The notes beneath the pieces are model-generated. The model had not been told where the DNA came from and ran no database searches. It saw only the letters and a list, made by a program, of their open reading frames with translations. A stretch of 64,000 nucleotides of DNA from Sporosarcina sp. Marseille-Q4063 (GTDB taxonomy: Bacteria; Bacillota; Bacilli; Bacillales_A; Planococcaceae), in NCBI RefSeq assembly GCF_018309085.1, contig NZ_CP070502.1, forward strand, positions 3,219,001-3,283,000, in the 5' to 3' direction. The translations under genes were made by a program, and so were the position numbers. Every line of letters starts with the position of its first letter. Position 1 is the stretch's first letter. Positions 1 to 8,136 of this stretch are shown here, in pieces.

Positions 1-534
1 TTTATTGACAAGCAATTAAACAGTGAGTGGGGGACGAATTCGAAGGAATATATGAAGGGGCCATTCGTTACGAACATTCAATCGACAGGTAATCATAATA
101 ACACCAAAGAGCAAGATAAAGGGGGACCGAATGCGGAAACCCAAGTGCCTACTCCTACACCGCGGTACCAATCGATATTGAACCGGGGTGAGATTTTCAC
201 AGTTGGACTACGAAAAATAGATGAAGTGTCACAGAAGGATTTTGGTGGAAGGTTTGTTGACTTAGAGCCAGACATGCAAGATGAAGTGCTGCGCATGTTT
301 GATGAGGATAAAGTCGAGATGAAAGGTATAGGATCTGCGAACTTTTTCCACTTACTTCAACAGACGACGATTGAAGGCGTGTATGCTGATCCGGTCTACG
401 GCGGCAATAAAGATATGATGGGATGGCGGATGAAAGAATATCCGGGTCCACGGATGAGTTATCTGGATAAAATTGAGGAAGAGGAATTTATTAAAATGGA
501 ACCAGAAAGCCTGCGGGATTATCAAGGTCATTAA
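1..534 (+). CDS. Gluconate 2-dehydrogenase subunit 3-like protein (5'-truncated by window)
   Basis: Small partner subunit of a membrane-associated GMC dehydrogenase. In this family it is a gamma/subunit-3 chaperone that escorts the flavoprotein across or onto the membrane. The frame is open from base 1 with no stop, and the residues before the first ATG (position 52) look genuine (FIDKQLNS, then SKEYMKGPF), so the real start is probably upstream of the window. The visible part includes a Thr/Pro-rich linker near residues 40-55 and the helical HLLQQTTIEGVYADPVYGG stretch typical of the family, where the subunit contacts the GMC protein. It stops 15 bp before the flavoprotein start, so the two are co-transcribed. 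The missing N-terminus may hold a Tat signal, which cannot be seen here. Confidence 0.8.
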   Translation, partial: FIDKQLNSEWGTNSKEYMKGPFVTNIQSTGNHNNTKEQDKGGPNAETQVPTPTPRYQSILNRGEIFTVGLRKIDEVSQKDFGGRFVDLEPDMQDEVLRMFDEDKVEMKGIGSANFFHLLQQTTIEGVYADPVYGGNKDMMGWRMKEYPGPRMSYLDKIEEEEFIKMEPESLRDYQGH

Positions 535-549
535 GAGGAGGTAAAAAAG

Positions 550-2295
550 ATGGTTGTTAAATTAGATAAAGTGGACGTAGTTGTTGTTGGTACAGGTTGG
601 GCAGGTGGCGTTGTCTCAGCTGAACTCTCGAAAGCTGGCTATAAAGTGATAGCGCTGGAACGCGGAAAAAATATAACTAGGTCAGATTACATAGGGGTGA
701 AAGATGAGCTGCGTTATACGAATCGCTATGAGATGATGCAAAATCTGGCTTTTGAAACAATTACTTCCCGCAATTATATAGATGAAACCGCATTACCGGT
801 TAGAACGCGTCAGGAAGTGATGGTTGGCACAGATTTAGGTGGTGGGAGTGTCCATTGGGCCGGCGCCACTTACCGTTGGAAGCCATATGATTTTGAGATT
901 AGAAGCAAAACCATTGAGCGTTATGGGAAGGAAAAAATCCCTGGCGATATGACGATACAGGACTGGGGAATCACATATGACGAGATGGAAAAGTATTATG
1001 ATCAATGGGAAAAAACGGCAGGGATTTCAGGCGAGCCGGATCCTATAGGTGACGAACGTTCGAGTGATTATCCGAACCCGCCTATGAAGAGCTCGCCGGC
1101 GGTTAATCTTTTTATGGAAACTACTGAAAAGATGGGGTACCACCCATACCGGGTTGCTGCGGGTAATTTATCACAAACCTATACAAATCCAGACGGTGAA
1201 ACGCTGAATCAGTGTATGTTTTGTTCATTCTGCACGCAATACGGATGTGATTTTGGCGCGAAATCAGATCCACTTGTGACGGTAATTCCGACGGCTGAAA
1301 AGACTGGAAATTTTGAAGCGCGAACAGGCGCTTATGTCAGGCGTGTCTTGTACAAAGACGGCAAAGCGACGGGTGTCCTCTATTCCGATACGATGACCGG
1401 CGAAGAATTCGAACAACCCGCGGATGTAGTGGTATTAGCCGCATTCACATTTGCGAATAATCGTTTATTGCTGTTATCGGAAATCGGACAGCCATATGAT
1501 CCGAAAACGAAAAAAGGTGTCATTGGAAGAAACTTCAACGGGCAATTCGGTATTACTTTTCTTGGTGCAAGAGGGTTTTTTAAAGACAAGAAATTTAATT
1601 ATTATATGGGTGCGGGCGCGCTAGGCGGGACGATGAGTGATTTTGCTGGAGATAATTTCGATCATTCGAATTTAGATTTTATTAACGGTGGTGGAATTGA
1701 ATTAAGGCAATACGGCGACGGGGCCATTGCGACTAATCATGTTCCGAGCGGCACGCCGGGATGGGGTCCAGAGTTTAAGAAGAACTCGATTTATTATTCG
1801 AATCGCTCACTCAATATATGGTATACGATGGCAACCATGTCTTATTGGCATAACTTTGTAGATTTGGATCCAACGTACACGGATAGTTTCAATGACCCGC
1901 TACTGCGCATTACTTATAAATATACCGACCAAGACCGCCATATGGCGAAGTTTGGTATAGAGAAGTGCACAGAAATCATGGAAGAGATGGGTGCCGACAT
2001 TGTGGATGCGGATGAGATTCCAGACGAGTTCGACCATATCTATGACGGCGGACATTACGCGGGCGGCGTCATTATGGGGGCAGACCCGGAAACGTCTGCA
2101 GTGAATAACTATCTACAAATGTGGGACGTCGATAACCTCTTCGTGGTAGGCGGATCCGCTTTCCCGCAATTCGCAGGCCATCACCCAACCGCAACAATCG
2201 GCGCATTGGGATACCGCGCATCTGAGGGGATAATAAAATACCTCAAAAACGGTGGGCAGCTTGTAGAAGCGGAAAAGAAGAGTAGCGTGGTTTAA
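550..2295 (+). CDS. GMC-family FAD-dependent dehydrogenase, gluconate 2-dehydrogenase flavoprotein-like
   Basis: Flavoprotein subunit (581 aa) that oxidises a sugar, sugar acid or alcohol and passes electrons to the respiratory chain. The N-terminus carries a Rossmann FAD motif (VVVVGTGWAGG, residues ~9-19) and ALERG ends the second strand. A cysteine cluster, CMFCSFCTQYGC, starts at residue ~222, matching the Fe-S ligand region of bacterial FAD-glucose/gluconate dehydrogenases. The C-terminus carries the GMC active-site block GHHPTATIGALG (~545-560). It has a strong AGAGGAGG ribosome site and follows the subunit-3 gene by 15 bp. No cytochrome c subunit gene lies downstream; it could lie upstream of the window. 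Substrate is not predictable from sequence alone. Confidence 0.85.
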   Translation: MVVKLDKVDVVVVGTGWAGGVVSAELSKAGYKVIALERGKNITRSDYIGVKDELRYTNRYEMMQNLAFETITSRNYIDETALPVRTRQEVMVGTDLGGGSVHWAGATYRWKPYDFEIRSKTIERYGKEKIPGDMTIQDWGITYDEMEKYYDQWEKTAGISGEPDPIGDERSSDYPNPPMKSSPAVNLFMETTEKMGYHPYRVAAGNLSQTYTNPDGETLNQCMFCSFCTQYGCDFGAKSDPLVTVIPTAEKTGNFEARTGAYVRRVLYKDGKATGVLYSDTMTGEEFEQPADVVVLAAFTFANNRLLLLSEIGQPYDPKTKKGVIGRNFNGQFGITFLGARGFFKDKKFNYYMGAGALGGTMSDFAGDNFDHSNLDFINGGGIELRQYGDGAIATNHVPSGTPGWGPEFKKNSIYYSNRSLNIWYTMATMSYWHNFVDLDPTYTDSFNDPLLRITYKYTDQDRHMAKFGIEKCTEIMEEMGADIVDADEIPDEFDHIYDGGHYAGGVIMGADPETSAVNNYLQMWDVDNLFVVGGSAFPQFAGHHPTATIGALGYRASEGIIKYLKNGGQLVEAEKKSSVV

Positions 2296-2343
2296 ACCTT
2301 TTGATGGGTTCGTTTTTAGGTGCTTTTTCAGGTGCTTTTTTTA

Positions 2344-2489
2344 GGTACCTGTGCAAGACACTATTCTGTTTATACACTACAATTGCATAAAATGAAAAAG
2401 GGATATCGACTATATAACACTTAGTCGATATCCTTTTGGTTTTTTATCCGAAGTGGTGAATTGTTATAATTGCACCTTGCACAGGTACC
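2344..2489 (+). repeat. GGTACC element copy 1
   Basis: Full-length copy with terminal inverted repeats GGTACCTGTGCAAG / CTTGCACAGGTACC. The inner hairpin is GGATATCGAC / GTCGATATCC followed by a T-run. It lies between the GMC gene and convergent pxpC. The left flank repeats a degenerate TTTTTAGGTGC unit at about 2311-2343. Confidence 0.93.
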
Positions 2490-2537
2490 TTCTTGATGTG
2501 TGGTGCCTATTTTTGTGTGGGTATCTTTTGTGTATCA

Positions 2538-3530
2538 TTATTTGCTTTTGTATCGGATGCCTCTTTTAATATCTTTGATTAGTTGTTCATTCTTGATAAG
2601 TTCTGTTTGGGCTTGTTCGAGTGATACTTTTTTGAATTGCATGGTGGCTGTTGGTTGTAGCTGGGCCAAGTTGGATAAGTCTGCTGAGATGACTTGTCCG
2701 ATTTTGGGGTAGCCGCCTGTTGTTTGGCGATCGGCCATTAAGATTATTGGCTGTCCGTTTGTAGGGACTTGGATGGTTCCGTATGTGACGCCTTCGGAGA
2801 GTAATTCAAATTCTTCTATTAGAGTAAGCGGTGTTGTGCCTTCTAGTCGATAGCCCATTCGATCGGCTTGTTTTGTGATTGTAAAGGTTTCGGTGAAAAG
2901 TAATTGTTGGCTTGGTTTATCGAATCGATTGAATTCAGTTCCTTCTAGGACCCGTATCGTTTGTGTTTGTTGTAAGTTAAGCAGTGGTTGGTAATTAACG
3001 GACCATGTAAAATGCTGTCGCCTGGCTTTTAATTCGTAAAAAAATGATTGACCTAACGGACTCATTTCCCCGCAATTGAAGGTATCTCCTTTTTGTAAAG
3101 CCCTTCCTTGAAATCCGCCGATTCCTGCACGAAGGTAAGTACTTTTGCTGCCCATTGCTGGTGGAATTTCAATGCCGCCCGCGAAAGCGATATAGGACCG
3201 TGCGCCTTTTGTTCCGGATTTGAATGTTAAGGTGGATCCGTTTCGAACAAGGATAGGGCGCCACATAGGTGCTTTTTCGCCGTCAAGGCTTGCTGCTAAA
3301 TCTCCACCGGTTATAGCAATTAACTGGTCTTTTTCAAATTGAAGCGACGTCCCAAATAAAGTGACCTCAATCGCACCTTCTCCTTCTTCATTTCCAACCA
3401 ATAAATTTGCAATTCTAAGTGAATAACTATCCATGGCGCCGCTCACAATGACGCCGTACTTTTGCGCGCCGTATCGACCCAGGTCTTGGATAGTTGTTAA
3501 CAGACCGGCATGAAGAACTGTAACTGTCAT
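2538..3530 (-). CDS. pxpC: 5-oxoprolinase subunit C (biotin-dependent carboxyltransferase-like, KipA family)
   Basis: ATP-dependent 5-oxoprolinase subunit C (330 aa). With PxpA and PxpB it opens 5-oxoproline (pyroglutamate), a damage product of glutamine/glutamate, back to glutamate in the cytoplasm. The fold is that of the allophanate hydrolase C2/AHS2 family: LLTTIQDLGRYGAQKYGV near the N-terminus, GAMDSYSLRIANLLVGN, and the late ADRQTTGGYPKIGQVISADL block that is diagnostic for it. Its ATG overlaps the end of pxpB by 4 bp (3527-3530), so the two are translationally coupled. Length is normal and nothing is broken. Confidence 0.92.
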   Translation of the reverse strand: MTVTVLHAGLLTTIQDLGRYGAQKYGVIVSGAMDSYSLRIANLLVGNEEGEGAIEVTLFGTSLQFEKDQLIAITGGDLAASLDGEKAPMWRPILVRNGSTLTFKSGTKGARSYIAFAGGIEIPPAMGSKSTYLRAGIGGFQGRALQKGDTFNCGEMSPLGQSFFYELKARRQHFTWSVNYQPLLNLQQTQTIRVLEGTEFNRFDKPSQQLLFTETFTITKQADRMGYRLEGTTPLTLIEEFELLSEGVTYGTIQVPTNGQPIILMADRQTTGGYPKIGQVISADLSNLAQLQPTATMQFKKVSLEQAQTELIKNEQLIKDIKRGIRYKSK

Positions 3531-4246
3531 ATTTTCAACTCCTTGGCAGAAACGGGCACAAATCGAATTTTATCCCCAGCTTCTAGCAATGTTGGCGGGG
3601 ACATATCAGGCAAAAATAAATCTAAAGGTGTGCGCCCGATGATTTGCCAACCGCCCGGGGTTTCTAAAGGATAGACACCTGTTTGTTTGCCCGCGATGCC
3701 AACTGATCCAGAGGGAATGGCGAGCCGGGGCGTTTCTTTTCGCGGTGTTGCAATTCGTTCATCCATGCCGCCTAGGAAAGGGAAGCCTGGTGCAAACCCA
3801 ATCATATAGACCAAGTATTCATTTTTTGAATGAATTTGAATGACTTTTTCAATGGACAGGTCATTGGATTTTGCAACATACTCCAAATCAGGCCCGAATT
3901 CGCCTCCGTATACGACGGGAAGCTCCACGATTCTATTTTTCGAAAGTTGTTTGTCACCGATTAGTGGGGAGAGTTTTTCAATATAAGTGCATACTTGTTG
4001 GAATGGCGTTAAGGCTTGATTTGTATGTGAAAGATAGACCCTATGCGGGTTATAATAAATAGTAAGGCTATTATAAGCCGGAACAGCCTCTACGAATCCA
4101 TCAAAAGGATGCTTTTCTAATAATCGTGTTAGATTGCTTACGTTTTCATGAATTTCTGGGCAAATTCCTTCGCCGAGTTGGACAATGAGTGCGGAATCGC
4201 CTAAAGGTTTAATCCTCGTTTTTATTGTGAGTTGACTCATTATCAT
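3527..4246 (-). CDS. pxpB: 5-oxoprolinase subunit B (KipI family)
   Basis: Subunit B of 5-oxoprolinase (239 aa), the partner that forms a heterodimer with PxpC; B. subtilis KipI, the KinA inhibitor, is the same family. Seen here: the GDSALIVQLGEGI start, the VEAVPAYNSLTIYYNP block, and the C-terminal GFAPGFPFLGGMDERIATPRKE and ETPGGWQIIGRTPLDLF blocks that define the family. The first ATG (4246) sits 6 bp after GGAGG and is preferred over the second in-frame ATG at 4240. It is divergent from pxpA across a 239-bp AT-rich region that must hold both promoters, although I could not fix either with confidence. Confidence 0.92.
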   Translation of the reverse strand: MIMSQLTIKTRIKPLGDSALIVQLGEGICPEIHENVSNLTRLLEKHPFDGFVEAVPAYNSLTIYYNPHRVYLSHTNQALTPFQQVCTYIEKLSPLIGDKQLSKNRIVELPVVYGGEFGPDLEYVAKSNDLSIEKVIQIHSKNEYLVYMIGFAPGFPFLGGMDERIATPRKETPRLAIPSGSVGIAGKQTGVYPLETPGGWQIIGRTPLDLFLPDMSPPTLLEAGDKIRFVPVSAKELKI

Positions 4247-4485
4247 TCAAAACCTCCTAAAGTTACGAAATTCGGTCCTTATTTATAGTATAGTATTTTT
4301 GAATTAAAAAACAAATGCGAAAAATTTAAAGTGACGGTATTTTATTGAACCGAATAACTACTATTCAAACAAAATATTCTATGTTAGAATCAGTCTACAT
4401 TTCAAAACAGGAGTTTCATAATTCGGAGTCATCTTAATTACAAACGGTTATTGAATCATTAGAATGGCATCGGAGGAGAAAAATA

Positions 4486-5247
4486 ATGTTTAAAGTAGAT
4501 TTGAATTGTGATTTGGGAGAAAGTTTTGGACGCTATAAACTCAGGGAGCAGGAAGGCATATTGACAGATGTGACCTCGGCCAATATCGCCTGCGGTTTTC
4601 ACGCGGGAGATCCAACGGTCATGCGGGAAACCGTTAAGCTGGCTATCGACAATGGTGTAAAGATTGGAGCACATCCGGGTCTGCCTGATTTAAATGGATT
4701 TGGCCGTCGCGATATGGCGATTACCGCACAAGAAGGCTACGATATGGTCGTTTATCAAATTGGCGCGCTGCAAGGATTCTTATATCGCTATAACGAAACG
4801 ATGCAACATGTGAAACCGCATGGCGCTTTATACCAAATGGCTTCGAAAGATCGTGAACTTGCGGAAGCCATTGCACAGGCGGTTTACGATGTATCGCCTT
4901 CATTGGTTTTATTCGGATTAGCTGGAAGTGAATTGACAAAAGCGGGCGAAAAGATTGGCTTACGAACAGCTCATGAAGTGTTCGCGGATCGTACGTATCA
5001 AGCTGATGGCTCGTTGACGTCGCGTTCGCAGGACGATGCTTTGATTACAGATAAAAAATTGGCTGTGGAACAAGTCTTCAAAATGGTCTCGGAAGGTAAA
5101 GTATTATCACAACAAAACACGGAAGTTTCCCTCAGGGCCGATACGGTTTGTATCCACGGAGACGGCGCGCATGCGCTTGACTTTGCCAGGTATATTAGAG
5201 AAACGCTAGAAAATAATCATATTAGATTTGCATCAATTTGCAAGTGA
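4486..5247 (+). CDS. pxpA: 5-oxoprolinase subunit A (LamB/YcsF family)
   Basis: Subunit A of 5-oxoprolinase (253 aa), which works with PxpBC on pyroglutamate. The N-terminus [12 protein letters not shown], then [11 protein letters not shown] and [16 protein letters not shown], are the metal-site blocks of this family; [12 protein letters not shown] and [10 protein letters not shown] follow in the expected order. It starts with ATG after CGGAGGAG. It faces away from pxpBC, an arrangement that differs from the single pxpABC operon of many bacteria but keeps the three subunits side by side. A GGTACC element lies 29 bp after the stop. Confidence 0.93.
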   Translation: MFKVDLNCDLGESFGRYKLREQEGILTDVTSANIACGFHAGDPTVMRETVKLAIDNGVKIGAHPGLPDLNGFGRRDMAITAQEGYDMVVYQIGALQGFLYRYNETMQHVKPHGALYQMASKDRELAEAIAQAVYDVSPSLVLFGLAGSELTKAGEKIGLRTAHEVFADRTYQADGSLTSRSQDDALITDKKLAVEQVFKMVSEGKVLSQQNTEVSLRADTVCIHGDGAHALDFARYIRETLENNHIRFASICK

Positions 5248-5276
5248 GAAAGACGTCATTTTAGGTACCCATTTTA

Positions 5277-5422
5277 GGTACCTGTGCAAGACACTATTCA
5301 GTTAATACACTACAATTGCATAAAGTGAAAAGGGGATACTGACTATATAACACTTAGTCGGTATCCCTTTGGTTTTTTATTCGATGTGGTGAATTGTCAT
5401 AATTGCACCTTGCACAGGTACC
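5277..5422 (+). repeat. GGTACC element copy 2
   Basis: Full-length copy with stem GGGATACTGAC / GTCGGTATCCC (one G-T wobble). A partial AGGTACC unit lies just before it (5262-5268). Confidence 0.93.
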
Positions 5423-5451
5423 TATTATTCATTGCACCTTGCACAGGTACC
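5423..5451 (+). repeat. Tandem duplicate of the element right end (copy 2)
   Basis: The last ~21 bp of the element (ATTGCACCTTGCACAGGTACC) are repeated directly after copy 2, separated by TATTATTC, which is the flank itself. It ends 11 bp before the nagE-like stop codon. Confidence 0.85.
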
Positions 5452-5462
5452 TTTTATTCCTC

Positions 5463-6917
5463 TTATTCTTTACGCATTCTCTCGATTTCATCCGCTACAA
5501 ACTGTACGCTTGTGCCGACGATGACTTGAATGCTTTGTGGTCCGACAACGTTGATGCCTGGGACACCTGTACTTTTAATTTTCTTTTGATCTACGGCTTT
5601 CATATCTTTAACTTCGACGCGTAGCCTTGTTGCACAGAAGTCGATGGATGTGATGTTGTCGTTTCCGCCCAAACCATCATGAATTTTAGTTGCCATGTTT
5701 GTAAATTTGTTATCTGTTTGTGCGTCTGTTTCGAGATTCTGATCCTCATCCTCATATTCCTCATCATCTCCTCGACCAGGTGTTTTCAGGTCGAATCTAG
5801 TGATTAGGAATCTGAAAAGGAAATAGTAGATGACTGCGAATACGAGCCCTTGAACAATAAGCATAAGGGGTTGATTCGCAAGTGGTAATCTTGAACTTAA
5901 GAAAAAGTCGATGAAACCTGCGCTAAATCCAAATCCAGCTGTCCAATTAAAGGTCGCTGCAATAAATAAAGACAGACCTGTTAACGCAGCATGCACAACG
6001 TAAAGAGCCGGTGCAAGGAACATAAATGCAAATTCAATTGGCTCAGTGACGCCTGTGAAAAATGCCGCAAATCCTGCTGCTAACATTAATGATGCGGTTT
6101 GTTTTCTTCTGGTTGTTTTAGCAGTATGGTACATAGCGAGCGCAGCGGCCGGCAAACCGAACATCATAATTGGGAAGAAACCCGCCTGATACATACCGGT
6201 GACGCCTTTGGTTCCTGAACTGTTCCAGAACTTACCGATGTCATCGATCCCAATTGTGTCAAACCAGAATACCGCGTTTAAAGCGTGATGTAAGCCCGTT
6301 GGAATTAACAAGCGGTTAAAGAATCCATAGAGGCCTGCACCAACACTACCTAGTCCACTGAGTCCTGTACCAAAAGAAAATAAGGCACCGTAGACAAGAG
6401 GCCAAACAAAGAACAATACGCCTGACACAATTAACATTGCAACCGCGGACATGATTGGAGCAAGCCGTTTTCCACTAAAGAAAGCTAAGAAATCCGGCAA
6501 TTTAACGTGACTAAAACGATTGTACATGGCCGAAGCAATAAGCCCAGAAATAATTCCGATAAAAGCATTATCTATCTTTTCAAAAGCGGGGTTCACGTTT
6601 TCCACATCAATGCTTTGAAGAAGCGCAACACTATCCTCCGATAACAAAGTAGTGATAACCAAGAACGCAACCAATCCGCTAAGTGCAGATGCCCCGTCTT
6701 TACCCTTAGACATCCCATAAGCAACCCCGACAGCAAATAAAATCGGGATGGACTTAATAATAGAATCTCCGGCTGTAATTAAGAACGCGGCAAGAACGTT
6801 TCCTTCACCCCATCCATCATGGTCAATCCAATACCCGATCCCCATCAAAATCGCCGCTGCTGGTAATACAGCTACTGGCAACATCAAAGACCGGCCAAGT
6901 TTTTGTACATACTTCAT
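5463..6917 (-). CDS. nagE: PTS N-acetylglucosamine-type transporter, IICB domains
   Basis: Membrane sugar permease that phosphorylates its substrate during uptake; its closest family is NagE/PtsG, so GlcNAc or glucose is likely. IIC domain ~1-370 begins YVQKLGRSLMLPVAVLPAAA and contains the substrate-site region GVTEPIEFAFMFLAP. A charged linker follows, then a IIB domain from ~400 with phospho-Cys ~428 in DFCATRLRV. No IIA domain is present, so IIA must come from another protein. The frame is open further upstream to 7154, but those residues encode element sequence and no ribosome site. I place the start at ATG 6917 (GGAGG 13 bp upstream); TTG 6920 is an alternative. No nag genes adjoin it. 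Confidence 0.87.
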   Translation of the reverse strand: MKYVQKLGRSLMLPVAVLPAAAILMGIGYWIDHDGWGEGNVLAAFLITAGDSIIKSIPILFAVGVAYGMSKGKDGASALSGLVAFLVITTLLSEDSVALLQSIDVENVNPAFEKIDNAFIGIISGLIASAMYNRFSHVKLPDFLAFFSGKRLAPIMSAVAMLIVSGVLFFVWPLVYGALFSFGTGLSGLGSVGAGLYGFFNRLLIPTGLHHALNAVFWFDTIGIDDIGKFWNSSGTKGVTGMYQAGFFPIMMFGLPAAALAMYHTAKTTRRKQTASLMLAAGFAAFFTGVTEPIEFAFMFLAPALYVVHAALTGLSLFIAATFNWTAGFGFSAGFIDFFLSSRLPLANQPLMLIVQGLVFAVIYYFLFRFLITRFDLKTPGRGDDEEYEDEDQNLETDAQTDNKFTNMATKIHDGLGGNDNITSIDFCATRLRVEVKDMKAVDQKKIKSTGVPGINVVGPQSIQVIVGTSVQFVADEIERMRKE

Positions 6918-7141
6918 CAAGACAAACCAACCTCCATTCATATTTTTACTTATAATTTCTGTGGAACGTCCGCGTTGTAAAAGGAATAAAAATAAGACCT
7001 GTCTACTATTTATATTAATGGACAGACACGCGCAGAACATAAAAGCATTGTGGGGTATACTGACACCATTCGACATTAAGAGGATAATTCCTTCTTTCAG
7101 GCAGCTTTTCTGAGGGTATCTCTTTGAGGTGCCCTTTCTGA

Positions 7142-7287
7142 GGTACCTGTGCAAGACACTTTTCAGTTAATACACTACAATTGCATAAACTAAAAAAAGG
7201 ATACCGACTAAGTAACGCTTTGTCGATATCCCTTTGGTTTTTTATGCGAATCTGTGAATTGTCATAAATGCACCTTGCACAGGTACC
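7142..7287 (+). repeat. GGTACC element copy 3
   Basis: Full-length copy in the gap between two minus-strand genes, yet in the same orientation as all the others. The stem GGATACCGAC / GTCGATATCC has one mismatch. Degenerate GAGGTGCC/GAGGGTATC units precede it (~7112-7141). Confidence 0.92.
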
Positions 7288-7290
7288 TTT

Positions 7291-7315
7291 TGAAAATGCA
7301 CCTTGCACAGGTACC
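7291..7315 (+). repeat. Tandem duplicate of the element right end (copy 3)
   Basis: AATGCACCTTGCACAGGTACC is repeated after copy 3. It ends exactly where the minus-strand TetR stop codon begins; the element's flanking T at 7316 is the last A of that TAA. Confidence 0.85.
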
Positions 7316-7918
7316 TTATTTCAGCCCATCTAAAACAGTTGAGGTGAATTTTTGTATTTCTTCGACGGGATCTAGACGGTCTCCGAAGATTATCCAGTCG
7401 TAGATTGTTCCTCTCATGCAGCGGGTGATCATCATTGAAATGTAGTCTGCGGTTAAGCCTTTTCTGAACTCTCCTGATTCCACGCCTTCTTCTACAAATT
7501 CTAGAATAATTTTATATAGATTTCGAGCTGGACTGGTCAAGTAGTGATCTTCGTCCATTGTTAATGCGAGGGCGCTTGTGTAAACGGTACGAATTAGGTC
7601 TTTTCCTAAGTCATCTCGTAGATAAGTCATTTGCCCCTTATAAAAGAATAGTATTTTTTCACTGGCGCTAATTTCTTTTGGAATACTTGGTATGAATGAT
7701 AAATAAAAGTTGTCTATGTCCTTGAATTTTTCTAGGAAAATATCATATTTTGAATTGAAATGAACGTAAAATGCACCTTTTGATACATTGCATGCTTTGG
7801 CGATACTATCAACGGTTACATGATCAAAGCCTTTTTCATGAAAAAGTTTCAAGCCTGTTTCTAGCAGATTATCTTTCGTTTCTTGCGCTTTTAATTGCCG
7901 CGGTGTAAGTTTTGACAT
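7316..7918 (-). CDS. TetR/AcrR-family transcriptional regulator
   Basis: DNA-binding repressor of 200 aa. The N-terminal helix-turn-helix spans ~10-55: KDNLLETGLKLFHEKGFDHVTVDSIAKACNVSKGAFYVHFNSK, given here only as the recognised TetR pattern from position 13 onward in pieces such as GFDHVTVDSIAKA and SKGAFYVHF. The C-terminal half is the variable ligand domain. Start MSKL at 7918 is chosen because AGGAGGGG lies 8 bp before it; the longer start at 7942 has no such site. It is divergent from the dehydrogenase operon at 8137, whose promoter is overlapped by 13-bp repeats that are the likely operator. The ligand may be a hydroxy acid or its CoA ester (inference). Confidence 0.88.
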   Translation of the reverse strand: MSKLTPRQLKAQETKDNLLETGLKLFHEKGFDHVTVDSIAKACNVSKGAFYVHFNSKYDIFLEKFKDIDNFYLSFIPSIPKEISASEKILFFYKGQMTYLRDDLGKDLIRTVYTSALALTMDEDHYLTSPARNLYKIILEFVEEGVESGEFRKGLTADYISMMITRCMRGTIYDWIIFGDRLDPVEEIQKFTSTVLDGLK

Positions 7919-7997
7919 GCTTTGCCCCTCCTGAATACTCATCGATTACTATAATACCATACAACGATAATTGAATTATTTAAGTTTAAAAGATAGT

Positions 7998-8026
7998 TTG
8001 ACTAATTAGAATTGAAGCGTTATTAT
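7998..8026 (+). promoter_or_regulatory. Sigma-A promoter of the hydroxy-acid operon
   Basis: TTGACT (7998-8003), 17-bp spacer, TATTAT (8021-8026), giving a start near 8033. The spacing is ideal, and it is the only good promoter between the TetR gene and 8137. Confidence 0.65.
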
Positions 8027-8031
8027 AAGGA

Positions 8032-8073
8032 TACCACGGTATGTGACTCTGGTATGTGACCGGGGTATGTGAT
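8032..8073 (+). promoter_or_regulatory. Probable TetR operator: three 13-bp-spaced GGTATGTGAC repeats
   Basis: GGTATGTGAC begins at 8038, 8051 and, as GGTATGTGAT, 8064. The first also forms an inverted repeat, ATACCACGGTAT (8032-8043). The array covers the predicted transcription start, the position expected for a repressor. Confidence 0.5.
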
Positions 8074-8075
8074 TT

Positions 8076-8090
8076 AGGAAAGCGCTTACA
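8076..8090 (+). promoter_or_regulatory. cre-like site (CcpA)
   Basis: AGGAAAGCGCTTACA matches the catabolite response consensus WTGNAANCGNWNNCW with one mismatch. It lies downstream of the promoter start, a typical roadblock position for glucose repression. Confidence 0.55.
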
Positions 8091-8136
8091 GTTAATTCGA
8101 ATCAAAAGGGAATTACATAACAAGGGAGGATTAATT

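Noticed and set aside
4345..4390. Sigma-A promoter for pxpA
   Set aside because: TTGAAC and TAGAAT are 34 bp apart and the closer TTCAAA gives only 15 bp, so neither pairing is convincing.
6990..7025. NagR-type operator before nagE
   Set aside because: CTGTC/GACAG arms are 17 bp apart and do not match the known GntR-type consensus.
6748..7113. Plus-strand 121-aa ORF over the nagE 5' region
   Set aside because: Antisense to the conserved IIC domain, no homology pattern and no ribosome site.
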